The translations under genes and the position numbers were made by a program. Shown here piece after piece: positions 27,819-37,585 of a stretch of DNA of 64,000 nt. This DNA comes from Alphaproteobacteria bacterium (GTDB taxonomy: Bacteria; Pseudomonadota; Alphaproteobacteria; Caulobacterales; Hyphomonadaceae): NCBI GenBank assembly GCA_016125405.1, contig WGLW01000008.1:186001-250000 (forward strand), written 5' to 3'. The notes under the pieces were generated by a model. That model did not search any database. It was given only the letters and a program-made list of their open reading frames with translations, and was not told the origin of the DNA. The number at the start of each line of letters is the position of its first letter. Positions within the stretch are counted from its first letter, which is position 1.

Positions 27819-28556
27819 CTATTTTTTCTTCCGGCCGCCAATGACCGTGCTGACGCCCTTGCCGGTCAGCACCTTCGCCAGACCGCCCTTCTCACGAATG
27901 CGGAACACAACGATCGGAATCTTGTTTTCCTTCATCAGGCTGATCGCCGTGGCGTCCATGACCCGCAGCTCCTGCGAGAGCACGTCCATGTAGTCCAGAT
28001 AGTCATAGCGCGTGGCGGCGGCGTCGAGCTTCGGATCGGCGGTGTAAACTCCGTCCACCTGCGTGCCCTTGAACATGGCGTCGCAATTCATTTCGGCCGC
28101 GCGCAGCGCGGCGCCGGTGTCGGTTGTGAAGAACGGGTTGCCGGTTCCGGCGGCGAATATCACTACCCGGCCCTTCTCCATATGGCGGATGGCCCGGCGA
28201 CGGATGAACGGTTCACAGATCGATTGCATCGCGATCGCCGACTGCACGCGCGTGGGAATACCGATGCGCTCCAGAGCGCCTTGCATCGCGAGCGCGTTCA
28301 TCACGGTCGCCAGCATGCCCATGCTGTCCGCCTGGGCGCGGTCCATGCCGTGCGCCGCCGCATTCATGCCGCGGAAAATGTTGCCGCCGCCGATAACGAG
28401 GCACATCTCGGCGCCGAGTTCGAGTGCGGATCGCACCTCTTCGGCAAACATGGCGCAGGCATTGATGTCGATGCCGAAGCTCTGCTCCCCCATCAACGCT
28501 TCTCCTGAAATCTTCAGGAGCACGCGCTTGTACTTGAGAGGGGCCTCACCCGGCAT
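27819..28556 (-). CDS. pyrH: Uridylate kinase (UMP kinase)
   Basis: Phosphorylates UMP to UDP. This is the bacterial hexameric amino-acid-kinase-fold enzyme, usually regulated by GTP and UTP. The start at ATG 28556 ([21 protein letters not shown]) gives 245 residues; the upstream extension of the frame is non-coding hairpin sequence. Visible motifs are [22 protein letters not shown], and the [16 protein letters not shown] and [15 protein letters not shown] blocks. It is separated from tsf by 88 bp with two hairpins. Confidence 0.97.
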   Translation of the reverse strand: MPGEAPLKYKRVLLKISGEALMGEQSFGIDINACAMFAEEVRSALELGAEMCLVIGGGNIFRGMNAAAHGMDRAQADSMGMLATVMNALAMQGALERIGIPTRVQSAIAMQSICEPFIRRRAIRHMEKGRVVIFAAGTGNPFFTTDTGAALRAAEMNCDAMFKGTQVDGVYTADPKLDAAATRYDYLDYMDVLSQELRVMDATAISLMKENKIPIVVFRIREKGGLAKVLTGKGVSTVIGGRKKK

Positions 28557-28573
28557 CAGGTCACCAATGTTCT

Positions 28574-28604
28574 GGCGCCCCGGCGGTTGGTCCGCCGGGG
28601 CGCC
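28574..28604 (-). terminator. Strong GC hairpin between tsf and pyrH
   Basis: GGCGCCCCGGCGG (28574-28586) pairs perfectly over 13 bp with CCGCCGGGGCGCC (28592-28604) around a 5-base loop. No run of U follows on the minus strand, so it may be a partial terminator, or a processing or mRNA-stability hairpin that lowers pyrH expression relative to rpsB-tsf. Confidence 0.5.
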
Positions 28605-28627
28605 TGAGTTTACGCGCGAATCTTGAG

Positions 28628-28644
28628 GTTTCGCAAAGCGAAAC
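28628..28644 (-). other. Small hairpin immediately after the tsf stop
   Basis: GTTTCGC (28628-28634) and GCGAAAC (28638-28644) pair perfectly over 7 bp around the loop AAA. It touches the tsf stop codon (28645) and precedes the larger 28574-28604 hairpin in the direction of transcription, making a tandem structure in the tsf-pyrH spacer. Confidence 0.45.
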
Positions 28645-29589
28645 TCAGGATTTGCTGAAAGCGGCGACCTCGGCCGCGAAATCGCTGGCCTCTTTCTCGA
28701 TGCCCTCGCCAACCTCGAACTTCACGAAGCCCTTGAGATTGATCGGGGCGCCGAGTTCCTTGGCGTGCTTTTCGATAAACAGGCCGACGGTCGTGTCGGG
28801 GTCCATAACGAACGCCTGCTCGACCAGGACCGATTCCTGATAGAACTTGCGAAGCCGGCCCTCGACCATCTTTTCCACCACATTGGCGGGCTTTCCGGAT
28901 TCCCGGGCCTGTTCGGAGAGGATGGCCCTCTCCTTCTCAACGACCGTCGGGTCAAGGTCGGCGACCGTCGCGGCAAGCGGTTTCGCCGCGGCCACGTGCA
29001 TCGCGATCTTCCGCCCCAGATCATTGAGGCGGGCCTTGTCTCCGGAGGACTCAAGCGCCACCAGCACGCCGATCTTGCCCAGTCCCGGCGAGACCGAGTT
29101 GTGAACGTAGGACGCAACAACCCCGTCGGAGACAGACAGGGCGACTGCGCGACGCAACCCCATGTTCTCGCCGATCTTGGCGACCAGATTCACAAGCATC
29201 TCGCCGACCGTTCCGCCCCCGGGCGCAGCGGCGTGCTGCGTCTTGGTCGCGTCGCCGTCATTCTTGAGGGCGATATCGGCAATGGTCCGAACCGCCGCCT
29301 GGAATTCCTCGTTGCGGGCGACGAAGTCGGTTTCAGAGTTCACCTCAACCAGCGCGGCCGACTTGGCGTCCGCCGCAACGCCGACCAGCCCTTCGGCCGC
29401 AACCCGGCCAGCCTTCTTGGCCGCCTTGGTGATGCCCTTGGCGCGCAGGTAGTCGGCCGCGGCTTCGAGCCACGCATCATCGTTGGGATAATCACCGGCC
29501 GTTTCCGCGAGCGCCTTCTTGCAATCCATGAGGCCCGCACCGGTCATTTCGCGCAGCTTCTTCACAAGTGCAGCGCTGATGTCAGCCAT
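28645..29589 (-). CDS. tsf: Translation elongation factor Ts
   Basis: Nucleotide exchange factor for EF-Tu. The start at ATG 29589 ([19 protein letters not shown]) gives 314 residues. The N-terminal UBA-like domain carries the signature [16 protein letters not shown]. The core has [12 protein letters not shown] and the C-terminal module ends [18 protein letters not shown]. An AGGAG motif lies about 9 bases upstream of the ATG. It is separated from rpsB by 89 bp containing a long perfect hairpin. Confidence 0.98.
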   Translation of the reverse strand: MADISAALVKKLREMTGAGLMDCKKALAETAGDYPNDDAWLEAAADYLRAKGITKAAKKAGRVAAEGLVGVAADAKSAALVEVNSETDFVARNEEFQAAVRTIADIALKNDGDATKTQHAAAPGGGTVGEMLVNLVAKIGENMGLRRAVALSVSDGVVASYVHNSVSPGLGKIGVLVALESSGDKARLNDLGRKIAMHVAAAKPLAATVADLDPTVVEKERAILSEQARESGKPANVVEKMVEGRLRKFYQESVLVEQAFVMDPDTTVGLFIEKHAKELGAPINLKGFVKFEVGEGIEKEASDFAAEVAAFSKS

Positions 29590-29611
29590 CTGTGAAATCT
29601 CCTGATTTTGG

Positions 29612-29647
29612 GCTCCGCCGCCCTGGACGGAGTCCGGGCGGCGGAGC
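29612..29647 (-). other. Long perfect hairpin in the rpsB-tsf spacer
   Basis: GCTCCGCCGCCC (29612-29623) pairs over 12 bp with GGGCGGCGGAGC (29636-29647). The loop itself contains GGAC/GTCC, so the stem can extend to about 16 bp with one bulged base. On the minus strand it is followed by CCAAAATCAGGAG, not a U-tract, so it is more likely an attenuating or RNA-processing hairpin than a full terminator. Spacer hairpins between rpsB and tsf are common and help set the S2:EF-Ts ratio. Confidence 0.6.
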
Positions 29648-29678
29648 AATTCGATATCTCAATAGAAGCCCTGGAGCG

Positions 29679-30467
29679 CTAGTTCGCTCCGGCGGTTTCC
29701 TGCTCGCGGCCCGACGCTTCCAGCGCCGGCTCGCTGACGGCCTCTGCGGCGCCAAGATCAACGCCCGAAGCCACGGCCGACGCGGACAGTCCATCAAGAA
29801 CCGCGTCCGCAACCAGGCCGCAATAAAGCTGGATCGCGCGGCTTGCGTCGTCGTTGCCGGGGATCGGGAAGTCGACTTCATCCGGGTTGCAGTTCGAGTC
29901 GATGATCGCAACCACGGGAATACCCAGCTTGCGGGCTTCCTGCACGGCGATCGCTTCCTTGTTGGTGTCGATCACGAACATCAGGTCCGGCAGCCCGCCC
30001 ATGTTGCGGATGCCGCCCAGAACGCGCTGGAGCTTCTCCTGCTCGCGGGTCAGGCGCAGCAATTCCTTCTTGGTGAGACCGGTGGATTCACCAGCGGCCA
30101 GCGTTTCGTCGAGCTCGCGCAGGCGCTTGATCGACTGGGACACGGTCGCCCAGTTAGTCAGCGTGCCGCCCAGCCAGCGGTCGTTCATGAAGTACTGGGC
30201 GCAACGGCCGGCAGCTTCGGCGATCGCATCCGCCGCCTGACGCTTGGTTCCGACGAACAGCACCCGGCCACCCTTGGCGGACACTTCGCGGACCTTCACC
30301 AGCGCCTGGTGCAGCAGGGGAACGGTTTGCGACAGGTCGAGGATGTGGATCCCCGAACGGTCGCCGAAAATGTAGGGTTTCATCTTCGGGTTCCAGCGGT
30401 GGACCTGGTGACCGAAGTGGACGCCGGCTTCGAGCAGCTGACGCATCGTGAATTCTGGCAGAGCCAA
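29679..30467 (-). CDS. rpsB: 30S ribosomal protein S2
   Basis: Small-subunit ribosomal protein that is assembled late and required for S1 binding. The 262-residue sequence starts [21 protein letters not shown] and has the S2 signatures [13 protein letters not shown] and [23 protein letters not shown]. The C-terminal tail (about residues 228-262) is an Ala/Glu-rich extension typical of alphaproteobacterial S2. An AGGAGAAG ribosome-binding site lies about 6 bases upstream. It is the first gene of the 14-gene run ending at lpxB and has its own promoter. Confidence 0.98.
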   Translation of the reverse strand: MALPEFTMRQLLEAGVHFGHQVHRWNPKMKPYIFGDRSGIHILDLSQTVPLLHQALVKVREVSAKGGRVLFVGTKRQAADAIAEAAGRCAQYFMNDRWLGGTLTNWATVSQSIKRLRELDETLAAGESTGLTKKELLRLTREQEKLQRVLGGIRNMGGLPDLMFVIDTNKEAIAVQEARKLGIPVVAIIDSNCNPDEVDFPIPGNDDASRAIQLYCGLVADAVLDGLSASAVASGVDLGAAEAVSEPALEASGREQETAGAN

Positions 30468-30552
30468 TTTACTTCTCCTGTCCGGTTGGCCGCCGCAGAC
30501 AGAAGGGCCGAAGCCCCACCGGATATGTGGTCTGCGTGTCGGAATGGCCGGG

Positions 30553-30581
30553 GATATAGGCAGATTTTACCCCAAACGCAA
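30553..30581 (-). promoter_or_regulatory. rpsB operon promoter and leader
   Basis: On the minus strand TTGCGT (30581-30576) and TATATC (30558-30553) are separated by 17 bases, a good sigma-70-like promoter. The ~80-base leader before rpsB contains a GGGC-TTCG-GCCC tetraloop hairpin (about 30502-30515). It is a plausible site for the S2 autoregulation known for rpsB leaders, although I did not match it to a defined leader family. Confidence 0.6.
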
Positions 30582-30604
30582 CCCGGGGATCGCCCCCAGC
30601 CGCG

Positions 30605-33600
30605 CTAGGCCGCCGCCGGCCGGACCTGATCGACCCCCGGAGCCGCCTTGAAGGCGGACATGGCGCCAAAATCGACCGGATAGACGCCATCCAGTGCGAT
30701 CATGACAACCCTGTTATCCTCCAGCGGAATCTCGATGAGGATCGATCCCTGGCTTGTCGAGCGCGTCCTCCGCAGGCCCTGGGCGATGCTGGCGAGCTGG
30801 TCCAGCCGGGCCTCGGCGTTCACCCGCACGCACAGCGCCTCATGGGAGCCAATGCTGGCCTCGCTGAGCGGACGGACGCTTTCGATGGAAAACCGCACAT
30901 CGTCGTCCACCCGGCGCACCTTGACCCGCGCCATGACCCGTTTGCCGACGTCCAGGAGTTCCCGCGAAGTGTCCAGGGTTTCAGGGGGAACCGTGACCTC
31001 GAACTCGCCGGACGGGTCCGAGAGCGTCACGAAGGCGAACTTGCCGCCGGATCGGGCCGGCTTTTCGACCCTGGCGCGCACCACGCCGATCACATCGAAA
31101 GACAGGCGCTCGCGGCCTGCGGTCTCACGGTCGGCCGCAAGCACGATCCGTTCGCGCAGGTCGCCGGTCAGCAAGTCATCGAGCGGGTGGCCGCTGAGGA
31201 AGAAACCCACCGCGCCAAGCTCGTGGTCGAGACGGTCGGCCTCGCTCCAGGGAGCAGCGGACGGCAGACGGGCGCGGGCCATGGGTTCATCGCCAAACAG
31301 GTTCACCTGGTTGCTGTTTCGCTCTTCCTCGGCTGTCGCGGCGAGCGCCGAAAGCGCGCTGGCGGCGGCGAAGGCCCTGGCCCGGTTCGGCTCAAGCGAC
31401 TGAAACGCCCCCGCCCTGGCCAGAGCTTCAAAACAGCGGCGGTTGACCAGCCGGGCGTCCACACGTTCCGAGAAGTCCTGAAGGTCCTGGAACGGACCGT
31501 TGGCGCGCGCCTGCTCCACCGAAAGCATCGCCGGCTTGCCAACGCCCTTAATCGCACCGAGCGCATAGCAGATCGTCTGGTCGCGTACATCGAAGTCCGC
31601 ATTCGACGTGGAAACGTCCGGCAGGGCGATCTTCACGTTCATGCGGCGTGCGTCCTGGAAGAAGGCCGCGAGCTTGTCGGTGTTATGAATATCGAGGCTC
31701 ATCGAAGCCGCGAGGAATTCGACCGGATGGTTGGCCTTCAGGAAGGCGGTCTGGTAGGCGATAACGGCGTAGGCGGCGGCGTGCGACTTGTTGAAGCCGT
31801 AGCCGGCAAACTCGTTCACCAGTTCGAAGATGTATTCCGCGCGACCGGACGTGACGCCCTTCTTCACCGCGCCGTCGAGGAAGCGCTGCTTTTGCTTCGC
31901 CATTTCCTCGGGCTTCTTCTTGCCCATGGCGCGGCGCAGAAGGTCCGCCTCGCCCAGCGAATAGCCCGCCAGGATCCGGGCGATGTTCATGACCTGCTCC
32001 TGATAGACGATCACGCCGTGCGTTTCTTCCAGCACGGGTTTCAGATCTTCATGGAGGTAGTCCGGATCCTTGCGGCCAAACTTGGCGTCGACATAGGTGT
32101 CGATGTTCTTCATCGGTCCCGGGCGGTAGAGCGAGATGAGGGCGATGATGTCGTCGATGCAATTGGGCTGCACCTTGCGCAGCGTGTCACGCATGCCCTG
32201 ACCCTCGAGCTGGAACACACCAAGCGTGTTGCCCGAGGCCATCAGCTCATAGGATTTTGGGTCGTCGTAAGTGGTCCACGCATCTCCCAGAACCCGGCCT
32301 TCCTTCTCGATGAACCCCAGCGCGCGCTGGATCACCGTCAGGGTTTTGAGGCCGAGAAAGTCGAACTTCACGAGGCCGGCGGCTTCAGCCCATTTCATGT
32401 TGAACTGGGTCGCCGGCATGTCCGATTTCGGATCGCGATAGAGCGGCGTCAGTTCCTGCAGGGGCCGGTCCACCATGACGACACCGGCGGCGTGCGTTGA
32501 TGCGTTGCGGTAGAGGCCTTCCAACTGCTGCGCAGTCTGGACGAGGTGCGCGACGGCTTCCTCGGCCTCCATCGCCTCCTGCAGCCGTGGCTCCATCTCC
32601 AGCGCCTCGGCCAACGTTGGCGGCTGGGCCGGATTAAACGGAACGAGCTTCGCCAGCTTGTCGACCTGGCCGAACGGGAGCTGAAGGACGCGGCCCACAT
32701 CCCGCAACACAGCCCGCGCCTGCAAGGTGCCGAACGTGATGATCTGCGCGACCCTGTCCGCGCCGTATTTCTGGCGGACGTACTCGATCACTTCGCCCCG
32801 GCGTTCCTGGCAGAAGTCCACGTCGAAGTCCGGCATCGAAACACGTTCGGGATTCAGGAAGCGTTCGAACAGCAAGCCGAAGCGCAGCGGGTCAAGATCC
32901 GTAATCGTCAGCGCCCATGCCACGACGGAGCCCGCGCCGGACCCCCGCCCGGGACCCACGGGAATGTCGTTGGACTTCGCCCACTTGATGAAGTCCGAAA
33001 CGATCAGGAAGTAACCGGGAAATCCCATCTTTTCGATGACGGCGAGTTCGTAGGCCAGCCGGTCCTCATAAACCTTCCGCTCGGCATGAAGTTCGCCGCC
33101 GGCCAGACGTTCCTTCAATCCTGCTTTGGCTTGAGCAGTGAGCTCGGCCGCCTCGTCGCGGCCGCGCTTGGTGTCAAAAGTCGGCAGGATCGGGGCGCGT
33201 CCGAGCGGCCGGAAGGCGCACCGGTGCGCGATCTCGACCGTGTTGGCGATCGCTTCGGGAAGGTCGGCGAAGGCAGCCGCCATTTCGTCCTGCGACTTCA
33301 GGTAATGTTGCTGCGTCACCCGCGGACGATCGGTTTGCGACACGTAGGCCGAGTTGGCGATGCACAACAGCACGTCGTGCGTCTCGTACTGGTCCGACGT
33401 CTTGAAGCGAGCGTCGTTGGTGGCGACGAGCGGCAGTCCAAGCTCATAGGCGAGATCGACCAGCACCTCTTCCGCGGCCGCCTCCTCCCGCCTGCCGTGC
33501 CGTTGAAGCTCGACATAGAGGCGGTCGCCGAGGGCCGCGTGAAGCTCCTGCAGGCGCGCGTGCACCTCGTCGCGACGTCCCGCCGCCGCGCGCCGGTTCA

Positions 33601-34015
33601 ACAGGCCGCCGTACCCACCCGTGAGACAGATCAACCCGTCCGCGTGATCAAGCACCGTTGCAAGGGCGACCTGACGCGCATCTCCGGCGGGCTCCAGAAA
33701 CGAGGCCGACGAAAGAGCCATCAGGTTCAAATAGCCGGTCTCGTTCTGGGCGATCAGCGCCAGCGTTCCGGATTCGCCCGTGATCCCCGGCTCGCTCACA
33801 TTCAGGGTGAGGCCGGTGATCGACTGCACGCCGGCAGCCGTCAGGGCCTCGGACAGCTCAAGCGCAGCAAAGAGATTGTCATCGGTTACGCAGACCGCCG
33901 GAGCGCCGGTCTCGACCGCCCATTTGGCGAGATCCTTCGGGCGGATCATGCTCTGCAGCAGGGTGAGCGCCGAACGCACTCGCAGATGGATGAAACGTGG
34001 AGCCGTCTGGGTCAT
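30605..34015 (-). CDS. dnaE: DNA polymerase III subunit alpha (replicative polymerase)
   Basis: Catalytic subunit of the replicative polymerase. The 1136-residue protein has an N-terminal PHP domain (about 1-270; FIHLRVRSALT), the C-family palm with GPGRGSGAGSVVAW and the catalytic PDFDVDFCQERRGEVIEYV, then RNASTHAAGVVM in the polymerase core. The C-terminal part holds helix-hairpin-helix sequence (LGAIKGVGKPAMLSVEQA) and an OB fold (about 960-1050, FVTLSDPSGEFEVTVPPE). It is about 25 residues shorter than E. coli DnaE. It lies 30 bp downstream of lolD, at the end of the nuo-to-dnaE minus-strand run. Confidence 0.98.
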   Translation of the reverse strand: MTQTAPRFIHLRVRSALTLLQSMIRPKDLAKWAVETGAPAVCVTDDNLFAALELSEALTAAGVQSITGLTLNVSEPGITGESGTLALIAQNETGYLNLMALSSASFLEPAGDARQVALATVLDHADGLICLTGGYGGLLNRRAAAGRRDEVHARLQELHAALGDRLYVELQRHGRREEAAAEEVLVDLAYELGLPLVATNDARFKTSDQYETHDVLLCIANSAYVSQTDRPRVTQQHYLKSQDEMAAAFADLPEAIANTVEIAHRCAFRPLGRAPILPTFDTKRGRDEAAELTAQAKAGLKERLAGGELHAERKVYEDRLAYELAVIEKMGFPGYFLIVSDFIKWAKSNDIPVGPGRGSGAGSVVAWALTITDLDPLRFGLLFERFLNPERVSMPDFDVDFCQERRGEVIEYVRQKYGADRVAQIITFGTLQARAVLRDVGRVLQLPFGQVDKLAKLVPFNPAQPPTLAEALEMEPRLQEAMEAEEAVAHLVQTAQQLEGLYRNASTHAAGVVMVDRPLQELTPLYRDPKSDMPATQFNMKWAEAAGLVKFDFLGLKTLTVIQRALGFIEKEGRVLGDAWTTYDDPKSYELMASGNTLGVFQLEGQGMRDTLRKVQPNCIDDIIALISLYRPGPMKNIDTYVDAKFGRKDPDYLHEDLKPVLEETHGVIVYQEQVMNIARILAGYSLGEADLLRRAMGKKKPEEMAKQKQRFLDGAVKKGVTSGRAEYIFELVNEFAGYGFNKSHAAAYAVIAYQTAFLKANHPVEFLAASMSLDIHNTDKLAAFFQDARRMNVKIALPDVSTSNADFDVRDQTICYALGAIKGVGKPAMLSVEQARANGPFQDLQDFSERVDARLVNRRCFEALARAGAFQSLEPNRARAFAAASALSALAATAEEERNSNQVNLFGDEPMARARLPSAAPWSEADRLDHELGAVGFFLSGHPLDDLLTGDLRERIVLAADRETAGRERLSFDVIGVVRARVEKPARSGGKFAFVTLSDPSGEFEVTVPPETLDTSRELLDVGKRVMARVKVRRVDDDVRFSIESVRPLSEASIGSHEALCVRVNAEARLDQLASIAQGLRRTRSTSQGSILIEIPLEDNRVVMIALDGVYPVDFGAMSAFKAAPGVDQVRPAAA

Positions 34016-34045
34016 GAATCCGCCTGGCGAAGTGACGTTCGCAAG

Positions 34046-34807
34046 CTAGACCGAGTCGCCGCCGGCGGACGCAACGAACGGGATCAGCCGACCATCATCG
34101 AGGGTCCAGACCCGGTCCATATAGCTGGTGAGCGCAATGTTATGCGTCGCAACCAGAACCGCCACCCCTTCCTGCCGGGCAATGTCGAAAAGGCTCTGGA
34201 AAACTGACCCGGAGGTGTGAGGATCCAGGTTCCCGGTCGGCTCGTCAGCGATCAACACCTTGGGGCTGTTTGCCAGCGCCCGCGCAATGGCCACGCGTTG
34301 CTGCTCGCCGCCGGAAAGTGCGCCCGGGCGGTGATGGTCGCGATCACGAAGGCCCATCTGCTCCAGAAGCGCGCGCGCCCGCTTCGTGGCGTTGCGGCGC
34401 GACACGCCGTTCAACATCAGCGGAGCGGCGATGTTGTCGACCGCGCTCAATTCGGGAAGCAGGTGGTGAAACTGATAGACAAAACCCAGTTGCAGACGCC
34501 GCGTCAGGGTCCTTTGCCGGTCGCCCATGGCCAGCGCGTTCTTGCCGAGAAAGGTAACCTCGCCCGCGTCCGGTTTTTCCAGCAGCCCCGCAACGTGCAA
34601 CAGGGTCGATTTCCCTGACCCGGAGGGGCCAACGAGGCCGCTGACTTCGCCTGCGTGCAAGGTCAGATCGATCGATTTGAGAACCTGGAGAACCTTGTCA
34701 CCGGACTTGTAGCTACGCGCCACGCCGGAAAGGCCAAGCACCTGCGCCCCGAATTGTTCGGTCATCGGCGCGCCCGCCTTTTCCACGATGGGCTCACCGG
34801 GCGTCAT
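34046..34807 (-). CDS. lolD: Lipoprotein-releasing ABC transporter, ATP-binding subunit
   Basis: Powers release of outer-membrane lipoproteins from the inner membrane to LolA. The 253-residue ATPase has Walker [11 protein letters not shown]-loop [11 protein letters not shown], the ABC signature [15 protein letters not shown], Walker [13 protein letters not shown] and the H-loop [13 protein letters not shown] is characteristic of LolD. The first ~20 residues before [13 protein letters not shown] form a short extension. The start overlaps the lolC/E stop (ATGA at 34804-34807). Confidence 0.96.
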   Translation of the reverse strand: MTPGEPIVEKAGAPMTEQFGAQVLGLSGVARSYKSGDKVLQVLKSIDLTLHAGEVSGLVGPSGSGKSTLLHVAGLLEKPDAGEVTFLGKNALAMGDRQRTLTRRLQLGFVYQFHHLLPELSAVDNIAAPLMLNGVSRRNATKRARALLEQMGLRDRDHHRPGALSGGEQQRVAIARALANSPKVLIADEPTGNLDPHTSGSVFQSLFDIARQEGVAVLVATHNIALTSYMDRVWTLDDGRLIPFVASAGGDSV

Positions 34808-36102
34808 TGGAATCTCAACGCGTCAACCGGGTCCAGCCGCGCCGCCCACAGGGCGGGAATGATGGACATCACCAGCGTCACGACGAAAGCCGAGATTGTC
34901 ACCCATGCCACCTCCGACCACTGCAAGTGGGCCGGCAAGGCGTCCAACTGGTAGATGTCCTTCGGAAAGAGCTGGACGTGCAGGATGCCTTCAAGCGTAT
35001 GCTGGATGGGCGCGATATAGATCGAGCACAGGACGCCCAGCATCAGTCCTGTCAGCACCCCGGCCATACCGAGAAAGCTGCCGGTCATCAGGAACACCCG
35101 CACAACCCCGCTGCGGGTGGCGCCAATCGTGCGCAGGATGGCGATGTCCCGGGCCTTGTTCTTCACCAGCATGAGGATGCCGGTGATGATGTTCAAAGCC
35201 GTGATGATGACCACAATGAAGAGGATCAACCGCATCACGTTGCGCTCGACGATCAACGCCGTGACATAGGTGCTGTTGCGCGTAATCCAGTTGCCGATGA
35301 TGGGCAGGCCAGCCGTCGCAAGCTGCGTTGTCATGGCTTCGGCATTGTCTGGATGATCGATCCGGATTCCGAGGATCGGATAGCCGTCATCGACCCCAAA
35401 AAAATTCTTGGCGGACTCGATCGGCAGGAAGATCGAATACCGGTCGTATCGCTCATTGCCGACATTGAAGATTGCGGAAACGGTGAAGACCCGCGTTCGC
35501 GGCGCCATCCCCGCGATGGTCTGGCTGCCATTGGGTTGCGTCAGCTGGATCTTGTCGCCGACATACAGTCCCATAGCCTGGGCAAATTGCTCGCCGACAA
35601 CGATGTCAGGTGACAGCGGCCCGCTTTCGCCGAACGAATCCAGCGACCCGACGTCCCCGCCATCCTTCTTCAGCTTGGCCATGCCATCGTGGATCAACTG
35701 GTTGGCCCTAAGATCCTTCGGCCGGACGCCGCGGACCTGAACGCCTTCGCTGCGTCCATGCGCAGAGGCAAGCGCCGTGTCCTCAATGATCGGCTCGACG
35801 GCGACCACGCCAGGCCGCCTCAGCAGGTCTTCCATCATGCCGTCGACCTGCGGCTGGGGAAGTCCGCTGGTGTCGAGATAGATGTGCGGTTCAAAGCCGA
35901 CGATCTTGGAAATCAGCTCCAGCCGAAACCCGTTCATGATGGACATCGTGAGGATCAGCGCCCAGACACCGAGCGTGATGCCGATAACGGACACGATCGA
36001 AATGAAAGCCAGACCACCGTGTTCGCGTTTCGCGCCCAGATAGCGAAGGGCGAGCATCCGCTCGAAAGGGCCGAAGGGTCGCTCGACGACGCGGGCTTCC
36101 AT
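34804..36102 (-). CDS. lolC: Lipoprotein-releasing ABC transporter permease (LolC/LolE family)
   Basis: Inner-membrane permease partner of LolD. The 432-residue protein has one N-terminal membrane segment (about residues 26-50; AFISIVSVIGITLGVWALILT), a large periplasmic domain (about 50-280) and three C-terminal membrane segments within an FtsX domain (INIITGILMLVKNKARDIAILRT-like). Only one LolC/E-type gene is present, so the transporter probably uses a homodimer (LolF-like), as in many alphaproteobacteria. It follows proS by 4 bases. Confidence 0.95.
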   Translation of the reverse strand: MEARVVERPFGPFERMLALRYLGAKREHGGLAFISIVSVIGITLGVWALILTMSIMNGFRLELISKIVGFEPHIYLDTSGLPQPQVDGMMEDLLRRPGVVAVEPIIEDTALASAHGRSEGVQVRGVRPKDLRANQLIHDGMAKLKKDGGDVGSLDSFGESGPLSPDIVVGEQFAQAMGLYVGDKIQLTQPNGSQTIAGMAPRTRVFTVSAIFNVGNERYDRYSIFLPIESAKNFFGVDDGYPILGIRIDHPDNAEAMTTQLATAGLPIIGNWITRNSTYVTALIVERNVMRLILFIVVIITALNIITGILMLVKNKARDIAILRTIGATRSGVVRVFLMTGSFLGMAGVLTGLMLGVLCSIYIAPIQHTLEGILHVQLFPKDIYQLDALPAHLQWSEVAWVTISAFVVTLVMSIIPALWAARLDPVDALRFQ

Positions 36103-36106
36103 ACGG

Positions 36107-37435
36107 TCAGCTTCCCTTCCTGGCGCACCGGGCGATTGCGGCCTCCAGCGGCATTTCCTCCGTGACGCCCGTTCGCCGGTCCTTGACCTCGACCACGCCC
36201 GCCTTGAGCCCTTTGGGCCCGATGACCAGCAAGGTCGGAATGCCGATCAGTTCCAGCGTCGAGAGCTTGGCGCCCGGGCGATCGGCCGTGTCGTCGTAAA
36301 GCACGTCCAGCCCGGCTTTCTGCAACTGGTCGTAGGCCGTCTCGCACGCACTGGAGACTGCCGCATCGTCCGAGCGCAGGTTGACCACCGCGACATTGAA
36401 GGGAGCGACGGCGTCCGGCCAGATCACGCCCTTGTCGTCGTGGCTTGCCTCGATGATCGCCCCGACAAGGCGCGAAACGCCAATGCCGTAGGAGCCGCCC
36501 TCAATCGGCACGTCCTTGCCATCCGGCCCGGTCACAACCGCCTTCATCGGCACCGAGTACTTGGTGCCGAAATAGAAGACCTGACCGACCTCAATGCCCC
36601 GGGCGGAGAGCCGCTTCTCCGGCGGCACTTCCTTTTCGAAGCGGGCCTGGTCGTGAACATCTTCGGTGGCGGCGTAGAGCGCTGTGCGCTGTTGAACGAT
36701 GGGTTCAAGGTCGCCATCGAAATCCGTGTCCTCGCCCGGGATCGGCATGTCGAGGAGATCCTGATGGCAGAAAACGCCGCTTTCACCGGTTTCGGCCAGC
36801 ACAATGAATTCGTGCGACAGGTCGCCGCCAATCGGGCCCGTCTCGGCACGCATGGGGATTGTCTTGAGGCCCATGCGTGAGAAAGCCCGGAGGTAGGCGA
36901 CGTACATCCTGTTGTAGGACTTGCGGGCGCCCGCAGCATCGAGATCGAACGAGTACGCGTCCTTCATCAGGAACTCGCGGCCGCGCATCACGCCAAAGCG
37001 GGGACGCGTCTCGTCGCGGAACTTCCATTGCGTGTGATAGAGGTTGAGAGGGAGCGCCTTGTAGGACTTCACATAGGCCCGGAAGATTTCCGTGATCATG
37101 TCCTCGTTGGTCGGTCCGTACAGAAGCTCCCGCTCGTGCCGGTCCTGGATGCGCAGCATCTCGGGCCCGTAAGCCTCGTAGCGGCCGGTCTCCTTCCAGA
37201 GTTCGGACGGCTGCAGCGTCGGCATCAGCATCTCGATGGCGCCGGCGCGGTTCATCTCCTCGCGGACGATCTGCTTGATCTTCTCGAGAACCGCAAAACC
37301 AAGCGGCAACCAGGCATAGATGCCGGCGGCTTCCTGACGGATCATTCCGGCCCGAAGCATCAGCCGGTGCGACACGATCTGCGCCTCGGAGGGCACTTCC
37401 TTCTGGACCGGCAGGAAATAGCGGGAAAGGCGCAT
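36107..37435 (-). CDS. proS: Prolyl-tRNA synthetase, short alphaproteobacterial type
   Basis: Charges tRNA-Pro. The start at ATG 37435 ([19 protein letters not shown]) gives 442 residues against about 570 in E. coli. The class II catalytic core is present: motif 1 near [21 protein letters not shown], motif 2 [19 protein letters not shown], and motif 3 [13 protein letters not shown]. The large cis-editing INS domain between motifs 2 and 3 is missing, which is normal for alphaproteobacterial ProRS; editing of Ala-tRNA-Pro is then done by free-standing proteins. The C-terminal anticodon-binding domain covers about residues 340-440. Confidence 0.97.
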   Translation of the reverse strand: MRLSRYFLPVQKEVPSEAQIVSHRLMLRAGMIRQEAAGIYAWLPLGFAVLEKIKQIVREEMNRAGAIEMLMPTLQPSELWKETGRYEAYGPEMLRIQDRHERELLYGPTNEDMITEIFRAYVKSYKALPLNLYHTQWKFRDETRPRFGVMRGREFLMKDAYSFDLDAAGARKSYNRMYVAYLRAFSRMGLKTIPMRAETGPIGGDLSHEFIVLAETGESGVFCHQDLLDMPIPGEDTDFDGDLEPIVQQRTALYAATEDVHDQARFEKEVPPEKRLSARGIEVGQVFYFGTKYSVPMKAVVTGPDGKDVPIEGGSYGIGVSRLVGAIIEASHDDKGVIWPDAVAPFNVAVVNLRSDDAAVSSACETAYDQLQKAGLDVLYDDTADRPGAKLSTLELIGIPTLLVIGPKGLKAGVVEVKDRRTGVTEEMPLEAAIARCARKGS

Positions 37436-37585
37436 GAATCGGCTTTTCTGACGTACGGCGGGTTGAGGCTGGATAGCCGTCCAGCGGCGGGCGTGCAATG
37501 AGGCTAAAGCAACAGCGGATGGTCCACTTGCCAATGTATCGCGTAATGGAATCAGGTCGCTAACCCTGCCTCACGGGAGATTCAG

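Noticed and set aside
33960-34015. DnaE PHP domain with HLRVRSAL in place of the H-x-H-x metal motif
   Set aside because: Loss of PHP metal ligands is common in proteobacterial DnaE, so this is not evidence for an altered polymerase.
36107-37435. Apparently truncated prolyl-tRNA synthetase
   Set aside because: The missing part is the INS editing domain, which alphaproteobacterial ProRS normally lacks; the catalytic and anticodon domains are complete.
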